DNA of 64,000 nucleotides from an uncultured Oscillospiraceae bacterium. GTDB taxonomy: Bacteria; Bacillota; Clostridia; Oscillospirales; Acutalibacteraceae. The notes under the pieces were generated by a model that did no database searches, was not told the DNA's origin, and worked only from the letters and a program-made list of their open reading frames with translations. The stretch spans positions 61,517 through 125,516 of the forward strand of contig USJL01000003.1 of the NCBI GenBank assembly GCA_900555015.1, in the 5' to 3' direction. Positions 41,333 through 50,422 of the stretch are shown in pieces. Both the position numbers and the translations under genes were made by a program. Position 1 is the first letter of the stretch. Every line of letters starts with the position of its first letter.

Positions 41333-42370
41333 TTAAATATCTCTTGTGGGCAATATGCTTTTCCTGTAAAAAAGTTTTAAAATTCCAACGGTAATAAGAA
41401 AGAAAATCATGCCTACCATTGCGCCTAAAGCAATATCGCTTAAAAAGTGTGCGCCTCTTAATATTCTTGTAAAGCCCAATGTGCCAACATATACAAAACT
41501 TACAATACAAGCAGGAATTGTTAATTTTTTCAGCTTTTTAAAAGTGTTGCAAAAAACTGCACTTAAAAATATAAAACAACCGCTTATAACATGACCGCTG
41601 GGGCAGCTTGTGCCCTCAAGTTTAAAACTGTTAATGACCTCGCCGCCAAAGCCCTTTTGATACCAGTTTGTATAGTAATCAAAATTTGCCCTGTCAATTA
41701 AAGAACTGTTTATAGCAATGCTTTTTGGGTCTTCAATTCCGGCTGAATAAGCCACAATTTCACGAAATCTTGCTCTGTTTGCAATGCTTTTAATAGGTGC
41801 TTCAAACATAAATAAAATACCCATAAGTATTCCTGCCAAAGCAAGCGGCTCTAATTTGTTAAGAATCCTTTTTGGTATTTTTGTAAATATTGCAAAAACA
41901 ATAAGTGCAACAACAGCGGAAATCAAATACCAAATGCCTTTGCTTAAATCAACATAGTATTTGCCAACGTTTCTTATAACCTTGTCCCATCCTAAAATTG
42001 CAAGCACAGTGAAACCGATAATTTCAACAATATTTACAATCTTGTTTAAAACAATGTATGGCTTTTTAGTTTTTGCTTCCTCGCTTAAACAGGGAATAAA
42101 CGGCAAAATCTTATGTATTATTTCAAGGCAGTCAGCCAAATTATGCCTTGTAAATAAAAGCACTGTTGCAGCAGGTGCCCACATTGCAAAGCGCGGTACT
42201 TCTCCCCAAATTTCAAAAAACTTTGCAAATGAGTTTTGGGGATTAAATAAATTCTTTTCTATTTCTAAATCGTAAACGCTGCCCACTGCCAGCAGCGCTC
42301 CGAAAAACAGAAAATAGATAACAATAAATATTATGTATGATAATTGTTTTTTTCTTGTGTTTTTGTTCAT
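41333..42370 (-). CDS. PAP2-family membrane phosphatase
   Basis: Phosphatase of lipid phosphates, possibly undecaprenyl pyrophosphate or phosphatidylglycerol phosphate. The 345-residue protein has about seven or eight helices and two of the three PAP2 motifs clearly: CPSGHVISG (His) and RILRGAHFLSDI (His, Asp). The first motif (K-x6-RP) is less clear. First gene of the operon, behind GCAGGAG. With the two glycosyltransferases it could recycle the lipid carrier. Confidence 0.85.
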   Translation of the reverse strand: MNKNTRKKQLSYIIFIVIYFLFFGALLAVGSVYDLEIEKNLFNPQNSFAKFFEIWGEVPRFAMWAPAATVLLFTRHNLADCLEIIHKILPFIPCLSEEAKTKKPYIVLNKIVNIVEIIGFTVLAILGWDKVIRNVGKYYVDLSKGIWYLISAVVALIVFAIFTKIPKRILNKLEPLALAGILMGILFMFEAPIKSIANRARFREIVAYSAGIEDPKSIAINSSLIDRANFDYYTNWYQKGFGGEVINSFKLEGTSCPSGHVISGCFIFLSAVFCNTFKKLKKLTIPACIVSFVYVGTLGFTRILRGAHFLSDIALGAMVGMIFFLITVGILKLFYRKSILPTRDI

Positions 42371-42488
42371 TTTTTATCACTCCTGCATAAATTTTATCAT
42401 ATAAGATAAAAAATTTCCATATATTTTGAATAATTCTTGATTATTATTTTAAATGAGTTTAAAATGAAATTTATTAGGAGGTGGTTAA

Positions 42489-43958
42489 ATGGCAAATTCT
42501 GCTTTAACCAAAAAGAAAAAAACAGGTTATGCCTTTGGTATTTTTACGGAATCGTTAATTTACAATATGTTTTATACATATTATTTAACTTTCTTAAATG
42601 AAATTGTAGGCATTCAACCTAAATACAGCTCAATAATTATTTTCGTTTCCATTGCTTGGGACGCTGTAACAGACCCGTTAATCGGAAATTATACAGACCG
42701 TCCCAGTGTTGACAAAAGAAAAATAATGAAGGGTTCTTTAATTCCGCTTGCAATTATTTTTGTTGTTGCGTGGACGAGTATCGGCGCCGGATTTAATTCT
42801 CAAATTGCAAAAATTTTACTTTACACCGTAATTTCAATGGCTATTTGGGTTTTCTACACAATGTATACAATTCCTTATTATGCTGTTGTTGCCGAACTTA
42901 CAGAGGATTATGATGAAAGAACACAAATTAGAAGTTTGTCTTCTCTTTTAAATGCAATGGCAGTGGGACTCGGCAATATTTTACCTGCCCTTGTTCCAAC
43001 CGTGGCAGTTCTTTTAACCGAAAAATACGAAAGTAACGCTTATGCTGTTGTTGCGGCTATTATCAGCATATTGGCAGTTATTCTCGGCTTTGTTTGCTGT
43101 AAATCTCTTAACGGTGTTTACAGCCCTAAAAAGGCAGTTCCGGGTGCACCGGTTCAAAAGGTCAGCATTAAAGATACTTTAAAGGCTTTTGGCGAAATAT
43201 TGGCATTAAAGCCTGCAAAATATTTTCTTTTCTTTGTTTTCTTCTTCCTTGCTACTTCTTCAATGATTCAGGCAAATTTAACTTATATGGTTATTGATTG
43301 CATTGGTATGCAGTATGATAAGGGAATTATTTTTGTAATCTTATCTCTTGTAATTTCAATGGCAATCGTTGTTCCCATTGTTGAAAAGGTTGCAGAAAAG
43401 AAAGACAGGCGATTTGCCGCAATTTTATTCTTGTTAATAACTTTTGTAGGTGAAATTGTACTTAAAATAGTCGGTCTTGATGCTCAAATAGGCGGCTTTA
43501 GATTTATGTGCATTGTAAGCCCTGTATTTTTGGGAATCGGAGCAGGTACGTTCTGGACCGTGTTTTATTCTATGGGTTACGACCTTGTGGAACTTGATGA
43601 GTTTAAAACAGGTAAAAGAAGGGAATCAACAATCACAGCTCTTCCACAGATTATTCAAAAGTTCGGTTCTGCTTTCGGAATTTTAATGGCAGGTCAGTTG
43701 CTTTCCGCTTACGGCTATGATTCATCTGCCGATGTTGCCGGCTCTGAAGCACTTATCAAAGTGGTAACAGACCCTAAAATTGTTAACGGTATGGAAAATA
43801 TTTCAACTGTTATTCCGGCGGCATTTTTGGCGGTTTCAATTATTGCCGTTGTTATGTATCCTATGACAAAAACACGTTTTAACGCTCTTATGACAGAACT
43901 TAAAAAGAAACGTGAGGGTAAAGAATATTCAACAAAAGGATTGGAAAAACTTTTATAA
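42489..43958 (+). CDS. GPH-family (MFS_2) sugar:cation symporter
   Basis: Twelve-helix secondary transporter of 489 residues. The glycoside-pentoside-hexuronide family is indicated by AWDAVTDPLIGNYTDR (about 57-71) in the first cytoplasmic loop and by the PYYAVVAELTEDYDERTQI block near 130. It likely imports an oligosaccharide or uronide with Na+ or H+, which would suit the signal-less glycosidases in this window (inference). AGGAGGTGG precedes the ATG. A convergent AraC regulator follows. Confidence 0.9.
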   Translation: MANSALTKKKKTGYAFGIFTESLIYNMFYTYYLTFLNEIVGIQPKYSSIIIFVSIAWDAVTDPLIGNYTDRPSVDKRKIMKGSLIPLAIIFVVAWTSIGAGFNSQIAKILLYTVISMAIWVFYTMYTIPYYAVVAELTEDYDERTQIRSLSSLLNAMAVGLGNILPALVPTVAVLLTEKYESNAYAVVAAIISILAVILGFVCCKSLNGVYSPKKAVPGAPVQKVSIKDTLKAFGEILALKPAKYFLFFVFFFLATSSMIQANLTYMVIDCIGMQYDKGIIFVILSLVISMAIVVPIVEKVAEKKDRRFAAILFLLITFVGEIVLKIVGLDAQIGGFRFMCIVSPVFLGIGAGTFWTVFYSMGYDLVELDEFKTGKRRESTITALPQIIQKFGSAFGILMAGQLLSAYGYDSSADVAGSEALIKVVTDPKIVNGMENISTVIPAAFLAVSIIAVVMYPMTKTRFNALMTELKKKREGKEYSTKGLEKLL

Positions 43959-43967
43959 CAGTAAATT

Positions 43968-43996
43968 AACCCTAAGCATTAGCTTTGGGTTTTTAT
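43968..43996 (+). terminator. Terminator of the symporter gene
   Basis: Perfect stem AACCCTAAGC / GCTTTGGGTT (one G-U), four-base loop, T run. Confidence 0.82.
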
Positions 43997-44009
43997 TTAT
44001 TGCAGAATT

Positions 44010-44759
44010 TTATTTTATCATTGTTAAAAATTCTCCGGGCGTCATTCCGTATTCTTTTTTAAATAATGAAATAAAGTGGGATTGGCTTGAAAAATCAAGT
44101 AAATAGCAAATTTTTTCATTATCATATCCTTCAAACAGCAATGCCTGCGAAAGTTCTAATTTTTGATGGGTTATATAATTGCTTAAATTAACTCCCATTT
44201 CTGTTTTGAAAAGGTGGGAAAGGTAATCGCTTGAAAGATTGCAGTGTTCGGCAACGTCGGAAACGGTTATTTTTTTATCCAGGTTTTTGTTAATATATGC
44301 CACGCATTTTCTTACATGGGGAGAATAGTTAAAGTTTTTTTGCCTTAAACTTACTTTATTTGTCAGTTCTATTGCTGCATCAACTATAAGCGAGTTAATT
44401 TTCGCTTTGCTTTTGGCTGAGTCGATTTTTAATATAAACTCGTCAGAGTAGTTATAAGCGTCATTTTCTTCAACGCCGCCTTGTATTGCATAGCGTGTGG
44501 CTAAAGTAATAAAACTTACTGCCATATATTTTTGTTGTTGTAATTCGTTTTTTGACATTTGACCCACTGTAATATTTTGCACACCCAGTTGTTTCATTTC
44601 AAAAATCAGTTTTTTTAAATCTCCTTGTTTTATGCAGGAAAATAAGCGAATTTCATCTTTATACGGGGTATGATATAAATTGTTAATCAGTGCTTTTGGC
44701 TTCGATTTTGCAATATCTTTAGGTATAATTTTTATACTTAAAAGTTCATTAAAATCCAT
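44010..44759 (-). CDS. AraC-family transcriptional regulator
   Basis: Regulator of 249 residues. The C-terminal 100 residues form the double helix-turn-helix (KKITVSDVAEHCNLSSDYLS and ICYLLDFSSQSHFISLFKKE) ending in YGMTPGEF. The N-terminal part is not a cupin and has the helical look of the YesN/DUF4885-type sensor region. It may regulate the convergent GPH symporter; nothing else nearby suggests a target. GAGGTGG precedes the ATG. Confidence 0.9.
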   Translation of the reverse strand: MDFNELLSIKIIPKDIAKSKPKALINNLYHTPYKDEIRLFSCIKQGDLKKLIFEMKQLGVQNITVGQMSKNELQQQKYMAVSFITLATRYAIQGGVEENDAYNYSDEFILKIDSAKSKAKINSLIVDAAIELTNKVSLRQKNFNYSPHVRKCVAYINKNLDKKITVSDVAEHCNLSSDYLSHLFKTEMGVNLSNYITHQKLELSQALLFEGYDNEKICYLLDFSSQSHFISLFKKEYGMTPGEFLTMIK

Positions 44760-44938
44760 TTTACCACCTCAATTTAATATTACAAAATACTTATTTGCAA
44801 GTCAAATTTTTGGCTTAATTTATCTCGGCTTTTTAATATTAAATATGAAATTTGATATACTTTGCTGTTTGTATGTGTTATATTTGCTTTAGAAAATGAA
44901 TTTCGTTTTGTGCTTGTTTTTGCGAAAGGGGTAATACA

Positions 44939-45922
44939 ATGAAAAGTAAAACAAAATATAAGCTTGATTTTCAAACTGTAAAAAAATTGTTTTCTTCGGC
45001 TAAAATCGAAAATATTTCCGCTTTTTCTCCGCTGGGTTTGGGTATGTTTAATTCTGTTTATGAAGTAATGGGCGATGGCGATAAGGAATACGTTCTTAAA
45101 ATTTCACCTAAAACAGATTTACCTGTTATGAAGTATGAAGATAACATGCTTAAAACAGAACTTTATTGGTATGATGTTATAAGTAAAAATACCGATATAT
45201 CTGTTCCCCAAATTTATTACAGTGATTTTACTCAAAAATATGTAGATGCAAATTGGTTTATTATGGAAAAAATAGACGGTGTAACAAGAAATAAACTTGA
45301 TTTGCCACAGGATGAAAAATTGAAAAAATCTGTAGAAATCGTTTCAAAACTTCATAATATACAAGGCGAAAAATTCGGTTATGTGCAAAACGGTTTGTAT
45401 AGTAATTGGTATGAAGCACTAAGAAGTATGATTGTTAATTTGCTTAGTGATGCCGATAAATTCGGCAAACCGAGTAAAAACGGTAAAAAATTGCTTAATT
45501 ATTGTGATAAGTATAAAAATATTTTAGAAAAAGCACCGTGTACTGCCGTAAATTATGATTTATGGGATGCAAATTTAATTTGTAAAAACACAAAAAACGG
45601 AGCTGTTTTTACATTAATAGACCCTGAACGCAGTTTTTGGGGCGACCCTGTTTTTGATTTTCTTTGTCTTGAAGATTTTGTTCAGCCTATTGAGAAAAAA
45701 GAAAAATCCGTTAATTTGCATAATACTTTAAGTAATGTTAAAATTGAAATTAATGATGAAACAAAAATCAGGTACGCTTTTGCACAAGGCTTAATGGGCT
45801 TAATTCAAGAGGTTGAGCGTTATTACCGTTTTACCCATTTTTCCCAAGGGTGGATTTTAGATACATTTTCAAATAAAATATCATATAAGTCTGCTTTTAA
45901 GGTGCTTGAAAATGGAAAATAA
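44939..45922 (+). CDS. Aminoglycoside-phosphotransferase-fold kinase
   Basis: Small-molecule kinase of the APH/choline-kinase fold, 327 residues. ATP-lobe features include GMFNSVYEV and the VLKIS lysine near residue 58. In the Brenner loop the usual HGDLHxxN is replaced by NYDLWDANL, keeping the catalytic Asp and Asn but not the His. The metal-binding IDPERSFWGDPVFD follows. The substrate may be a drug, sugar or methylthioribose-like compound. It overlaps a MATE pump gene, so a detoxification pair is possible (inference). Confidence 0.82.
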   Translation: MKSKTKYKLDFQTVKKLFSSAKIENISAFSPLGLGMFNSVYEVMGDGDKEYVLKISPKTDLPVMKYEDNMLKTELYWYDVISKNTDISVPQIYYSDFTQKYVDANWFIMEKIDGVTRNKLDLPQDEKLKKSVEIVSKLHNIQGEKFGYVQNGLYSNWYEALRSMIVNLLSDADKFGKPSKNGKKLLNYCDKYKNILEKAPCTAVNYDLWDANLICKNTKNGAVFTLIDPERSFWGDPVFDFLCLEDFVQPIEKKEKSVNLHNTLSNVKIEINDETKIRYAFAQGLMGLIQEVERYYRFTHFSQGWILDTFSNKISYKSAFKVLENGK

Positions 45923-47225
45923 AATTTTGGAAATGGAACAAATGCCCGTTGGCAAATTGCTTTTTAAATATTCAATAACCGTTTTTTGGGCATTGCTTTT
46001 TTCTGCTTTTTATAATTTAACAGACGCCCTTTTTGTCAGTTACGGCGTTGGCGATAAAGCAATGGCAGGTGTTGCCGTTGCTTATCCGTTTATGATGCTT
46101 CAGGGTGCCTTTGCCCAAATGGTTGGTGGCGGCGCCGCTGTTTTTGTAACCAAACATCTTGGTAAAAAAGAATATAAGAAGGCAGGGAATGTTACATTTA
46201 CGGCAATGGTGATTTTTTATTGCACCACTCTTGTTGTATCTGTTTTTTGTTTGGCATTTTCCAGGGAAATATTAATTGCGTTTGGGTCAACTTCTGAAAT
46301 AATGGAGTATTCAAATCAGTATTTTTTAATAATTGCTGCCGGCAATGTTTTTTCAACGGGCTTTTCCTCAATAATCAGGGCAGAGGGCAGAATGAAATAT
46401 TCTTTGCTTATTTGGCTTGTTCCTACAGCTGTAAATATTTTGTTTGATTATATTTTTGTTTTTGTGCTTAAAATCGGTGTTACCGGCGTTGCGCTTGCAA
46501 CTGTTATGTGTCAGTTTACAAGTTTTTTAATGAGTGTTTTGTTTTTTACACAAATAAGCTGTCAAATAATTAAACCTTCAAAAATTAATTTTTCAACAGT
46601 TAAAAATATTTTCCAGCTGGGAATTTCTGTTTTAATTCAGGCAGGCGGAATGTCAATAATAGTTTTTGCAATAAATAACCGTTTGTCTGCTTTGGGTAAT
46701 TCAGCCTTAATTGCTTCGTTTGCTTATGTTGCTAAAATTATTCAATTTGCAGTTGTTCCGTTTACTGCCGTAACTTCCGCACTGGCACCTATTGTTGGTT
46801 ATAACGGTTCGGCAGGCAATTTTAAGCGTGTTAATAATGTAATGAAGTATGCGTTTACAGCTTGTTATTTGGTTGCATTGTGTGAAATTATAATTTCATT
46901 TTTGCTATCAAATAAGTTAATGCAAATTTTTACTAAAGATATTTCAATTATTAACTACGGCAGTGATATATTAAAAATGTTGTGCCCGTCTGTTTTATTC
47001 ATTCCGTTTATTTTAATTGTTGGGGCGTATTTTCAGGCTTTGGCAAATAAAAATCAGTCATTGGTTATTAATTTATTTCTTATTGCATTTACGGTTGTAT
47101 TCATTTTTATTTTTTCAAAATTTAATTTAATGTGGTGGGGTGTGGCAGCAGGCAGTGTTGCTTCGTTTGTTTTTACACTTGCCGTATTTTTAAAGAAAAA
47201 AGAGGTTGCTGTCGCAACCTCTTAA
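45912..47225 (+). CDS. MATE-family efflux transporter
   Basis: Twelve-helix Na+ or H+ antiporter exporting cationic drugs or metabolites. The 437-residue protein carries the MATE opening (MPVGKLLFKYSITVF, then FYNLTDALFVSYGVG) and the internal repeat (GISVLIQAGGMSIIVFAINN). ATG 45912 is preferred over TTG 45906. It overlaps the kinase gene by 11 bases in another frame. The last eight codons and stop double as a terminator hairpin. Confidence 0.9.
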   Translation: MENKILEMEQMPVGKLLFKYSITVFWALLFSAFYNLTDALFVSYGVGDKAMAGVAVAYPFMMLQGAFAQMVGGGAAVFVTKHLGKKEYKKAGNVTFTAMVIFYCTTLVVSVFCLAFSREILIAFGSTSEIMEYSNQYFLIIAAGNVFSTGFSSIIRAEGRMKYSLLIWLVPTAVNILFDYIFVFVLKIGVTGVALATVMCQFTSFLMSVLFFTQISCQIIKPSKINFSTVKNIFQLGISVLIQAGGMSIIVFAINNRLSALGNSALIASFAYVAKIIQFAVVPFTAVTSALAPIVGYNGSAGNFKRVNNVMKYAFTACYLVALCEIIISFLLSNKLMQIFTKDISIINYGSDILKMLCPSVLFIPFILIVGAYFQALANKNQSLVINLFLIAFTVVFIFIFSKFNLMWWGVAAGSVASFVFTLAVFLKKKEVAVATS

Positions 47226-47229
47226 TTTT
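47201..47229. terminator. Terminator built into the end of the MATE gene
   Basis: Perfect 9-bp stem AGAGGTTGC / GCAACCTCT formed by the final codons, followed by TAATTTTTATTT; the A run on the other side also serves the convergent gene. Confidence 0.82.
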
Positions 47230-47822
47230 TATTTAATTCTTTTTTGAACGTATTGGTCAATTAAATCAACAGTATTGTTATAACCTATTTTTGAGGTGTT
47301 TATTGTTAAATCGTAATATCTTGAATCGCCCCATTTTTCTTTTGAATAATAGTTATGATATGCTTTTCTGCGTTTGTTGAATTTAATTACAGCTTTTTCG
47401 GCTGTTTGCTCATCCAAATTTTCAATTTCTGCAATTCTTTCAATTTTTTGCGGCATATCGCCGGTAATGAAAATTCTTATAAGATTTGGGTAATCACGCA
47501 AAACATAACTTCCGCAACGACCTAAAACTATAAATGATTCGCCGTTTTCTGCTTGCTTTTTTAAATAATCAAATTGCATTTGCGCAATTACGTCTTCAGG
47601 TGAATTGCTGAAATCGTTTACGGTTCTGGAAAGAAAAATGTTTCTTGCCTTTTCATCGTATTTTTTAAACTGTTCAAAGTTGCCGTTTTTTTCTTTTGCA
47701 ACAATTTCAATTAAATTGCTGTCGTAAAGTTTAATTCCGTATTTCTTTGCAAGCTCACTTGCAATAACACGGCCGCCTGAACCGTATTCTCTTGCCAAAG
47801 CAATAATAAGTTGTTTTTCCAT
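47229..47822 (-). CDS. Cytidylate kinase-like protein
   Basis: P-loop NTP-dependent kinase of the Cytidylate_kin2 family, 197 residues. The P-loop is REYGSGGR (about 11-18), of the family's AREYGSGG type, followed by FIVLGRCGSYVL and the lid helices FNKRRKAYHNYYS. These proteins are widespread in Clostridia and distinct from housekeeping Cmk; the substrate is not known. Followed on the same strand by nothing; preceded by the SLC13 gene 29 bases upstream, so co-transcription is likely. Confidence 0.85.
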   Translation of the reverse strand: MEKQLIIALAREYGSGGRVIASELAKKYGIKLYDSNLIEIVAKEKNGNFEQFKKYDEKARNIFLSRTVNDFSNSPEDVIAQMQFDYLKKQAENGESFIVLGRCGSYVLRDYPNLIRIFITGDMPQKIERIAEIENLDEQTAEKAVIKFNKRRKAYHNYYSKEKWGDSRYYDLTINTSKIGYNNTVDLIDQYVQKRIK

Positions 47823-47851
47823 ATGTTAATAACCTCCTTTGTTTAATAAGG

Positions 47852-49210
47852 TTAGAAATATCTGAATTTAATAACTGCCATTGCAATTACCAAAACAATC
47901 ATAGTTGCCGGAATTGCTGTTTTACAATATTTGCCCCAGCCAACAGGGTGACCTGCTTTTGAAATAACCGAGGTACCCACAACATTTGCCGAAGCACCGA
48001 TAGGCGTTGCGCTTCCGCCTATATCGGTACCGATTGAAAGGGCATAGGCAAGCACGTCAAGTCCTGCGCCCGGCGTTGTTGCCGCAAGGCTTTTAATAAC
48101 CGGTACCATTGTTGCCGCAAATGGAATATTGTCAACAAACGCACTTGCAACTGCCGAAATCCACATAATAATAAGAACCATAACAAGTATGTTTCCGCCG
48201 CAAATTTTTTCAATAAATCCGGCAATGGCTTCAAGAACGCCTGTTTGCTCAAGTCCGCCTACAACAATAAATAATCCTATGAAAAATAATAAAGTTTTGT
48301 AGTCAACTCTTTTAAGAATGAATTTAATGTCTTTAATTGAAGTGATTAATGTAATTGCAGCTATTGCAACGCCGATAAATGCAACTGTTAATCCTGTTTG
48401 TGCATGTGTTACAAGAAGCACAATGGCACAAATAAAAATTATTGTGCTGATAATAAAGTCTTTCTTGTTTTCAATAGCGTCTTTTGGATTTGGAAAAGTT
48501 GTCGGGTCAATTTTTTCTTTACTGTTTGCAGTAAGTTCTTTTTTGAATGCAAAAAAGAAGAATATAACAACCGCAATAAGTGAAAGACCGGCAATCAGTC
48601 CTGTGTTTGTTAAAAAGTCTGCAAAGCTGTAACCGAGAGCCGTGCCTATAATAATGTTTGGCGGGTCGCCGCACATTGTTGCCGAACCTCCTAAGTTTGC
48701 ACAGAATATTTCTGCCAAAACCATAGGTACCGGGCTGAATTTTAATAATTGTGAAAGTTCTACGGTTACTGCGGCAAGAAAAAGAATAACCGTAATACTG
48801 TCAATAAACATTGAAAGCAGTGCGCTCATAATCATAAACGTAACTAAAATCGGCATAACTTTATATTTAACTGCTTTTGCAATAGTAAGGCACAGCCAGC
48901 GGAAAAATCCTGCTTTTGCCATACCTTCAACCATAACCATCATACCTGCAATGAAAATAATCGTTGCCCAGTTAATGCCTGCCGAGCTTTCGCTTCCTTG
49001 CCCCGAAGTGTGCCAAAACTCGGTGGTGAAAATGCTTTTTATGTTCAGCGTTTCCATAATTGCCTGCGGGCTTTTCATGCATATACCGAAAACTATAACT
49101 ATTGTTGCAAGTCCGCAGCCCAAAGTTATCCAATGCCTTGGAATTTTATCAATTATAATAAGCGCAAACATAAGCACAAATATTGCTATTGCAATTATTT
49201 CTGCAACCAT
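47852..49210 (-). CDS. SLC13/ArsB-NhaD superfamily permease
   Basis: Ion-transporter superfamily membrane protein of 452 residues, about 11-12 helices. Two inverted repeats each have a hairpin signature: GGSATMCGDPPNIIIG near residue 180 and DIGGSATPIGASANVVG near 405. Members carry dicarboxylate, arsenite or Na+/H+; the sequence alone does not decide. It precedes the cytidylate-kinase-like gene. Confidence 0.87.
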   Translation of the reverse strand: MVAEIIAIAIFVLMFALIIIDKIPRHWITLGCGLATIVIVFGICMKSPQAIMETLNIKSIFTTEFWHTSGQGSESSAGINWATIIFIAGMMVMVEGMAKAGFFRWLCLTIAKAVKYKVMPILVTFMIMSALLSMFIDSITVILFLAAVTVELSQLLKFSPVPMVLAEIFCANLGGSATMCGDPPNIIIGTALGYSFADFLTNTGLIAGLSLIAVVIFFFFAFKKELTANSKEKIDPTTFPNPKDAIENKKDFIISTIIFICAIVLLVTHAQTGLTVAFIGVAIAAITLITSIKDIKFILKRVDYKTLLFFIGLFIVVGGLEQTGVLEAIAGFIEKICGGNILVMVLIIMWISAVASAFVDNIPFAATMVPVIKSLAATTPGAGLDVLAYALSIGTDIGGSATPIGASANVVGTSVISKAGHPVGWGKYCKTAIPATMIVLVIAMAVIKFRYF

Positions 49211-49296
49211 TTTTTTACCTCTTTCCTGTGTGAATAATTAATTACAGAGTTAATTATAGTCGTTGATTTAAAAAATTTAAGTTGTTTTTAACTTAG

Positions 49297-50295
49297 TTAG
49301 ACATTTCCTGTAATTCCGTTAATTTGAATCAAGTCGGCATCGGCTAAATCTTCAAATTCAAGGGCTTTTAAGTTTTCAAGCAACTGTTCTTTTGAATGTA
49401 CTCCGATAAGTACGGATGTAATTCCTTTTTTTGATAAAAGCCATTTAACAGCCATTTGTGAAAGGGTCATTCCTTTTTTGTGCGCCATGTCGGCAAGCTG
49501 TTTAATTTGGTATGCTTTGCTTTCATTGTAGTTTAATTTTTCTTCAAGAGCTTTGTTGTTGTAAAGCCTTGAATTTTCGGGAATACCGTTTGCATATTTA
49601 TCTGAAAGAAGACCCTGTGCAAGAGGAGAAAATGCTATAATTCCTTTTCTTTTGCTTTTTGCTTCGGATATTAAAGAATTTTGCTCAATTGTTCTGTCTA
49701 AAATTGAATATCTGTTTTGGTTTATTATAAACGGCACATTGTAGTCATCGCATCTGTGGTGCATTTTGTGCATTGTATGTCCATCATAATTGCTTATACC
49801 AACATAAAGGGCTTTGCCCTGTCTTACTATATCACCAAGGCATAATGCCGTCTCTTTAAGCGGAGTTTCCGGCGTCATACAGTGGTGATAAAATATATCA
49901 AAATATTCAAGACCGGTGCGTTTAAGGCTTTGGTCTATTGACGCCGTTAAATATTTTCTTGAACCGCCTCTGCCGCCGTAAGGACCGTTCCACATTTCAT
50001 AGCCTGCTTTTGAGCTTATAATAAGTTCATCTCGATATGGCTTTAAATTTTCTTTGAATATTTTGCCAAAGTTAATTTCCGCTCTGCCGGGTTCGGGTCC
50101 GTAATTGTTTGCTAAATCAAAATGTGTTATTCCGTTGTCAAAAGCGGTAAGTATAATATCTTTCATAACTTCATAATCGTCATTAATACCGAAGTTTTGC
50201 CATAAACCTATTGAAATGGCAGGCAGTTGTAATCCGCTTTCACCGCAAAAATTATATGTCATATTATTATATCTGTTTTCATTGGCAGTGTACAT
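49297..50295 (-). CDS. Aldo/keto reductase (YghZ-like)
   Basis: NADPH-dependent reductase with a TIM barrel, 332 residues. The catalytic tetrad can be placed as Asp (FDLANNYGP), Tyr in the same block, Lys in ISSKAGYE and His in IFYHHCM. It resembles the YghZ/GPR group, which reduces L-glyceraldehyde 3-phosphate and methylglyoxal. GGAGGAAG lies before the ATG. Monocistronic. Confidence 0.9.
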   Translation of the reverse strand: MYTANENRYNNMTYNFCGESGLQLPAISIGLWQNFGINDDYEVMKDIILTAFDNGITHFDLANNYGPEPGRAEINFGKIFKENLKPYRDELIISSKAGYEMWNGPYGGRGGSRKYLTASIDQSLKRTGLEYFDIFYHHCMTPETPLKETALCLGDIVRQGKALYVGISNYDGHTMHKMHHRCDDYNVPFIINQNRYSILDRTIEQNSLISEAKSKRKGIIAFSPLAQGLLSDKYANGIPENSRLYNNKALEEKLNYNESKAYQIKQLADMAHKKGMTLSQMAVKWLLSKKGITSVLIGVHSKEQLLENLKALEFEDLADADLIQINGITGNV

Positions 50296-50348
50296 TTTGC
50301 TTCCTCCAAACAGTGCTGAAAGTATGTTTTATAAACTAATTATACAAC

Positions 50349-50387
50349 AAAAACAGCGGCAGGGTAAACCCCTAAACCGCTGTTTTT
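50349..50387 (-). terminator. Terminator of the second two-component operon
   Basis: Perfect 11-bp stem AAAAACAGCGG / CCGCTGTTTTT with an inner GGGTAAACCC hairpin. Confidence 0.82.
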
Positions 50388-50422
50388 ATTATTTTTTATT
50401 TAATTGAAGTTTGGCTTTTAAA

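Noticed and set aside
48318..49241. Long plus-strand frames opposite the SLC13 permease
   Set aside because: Hydrophobic composition is inherited from the opposite strand; no ribosome binding sites.
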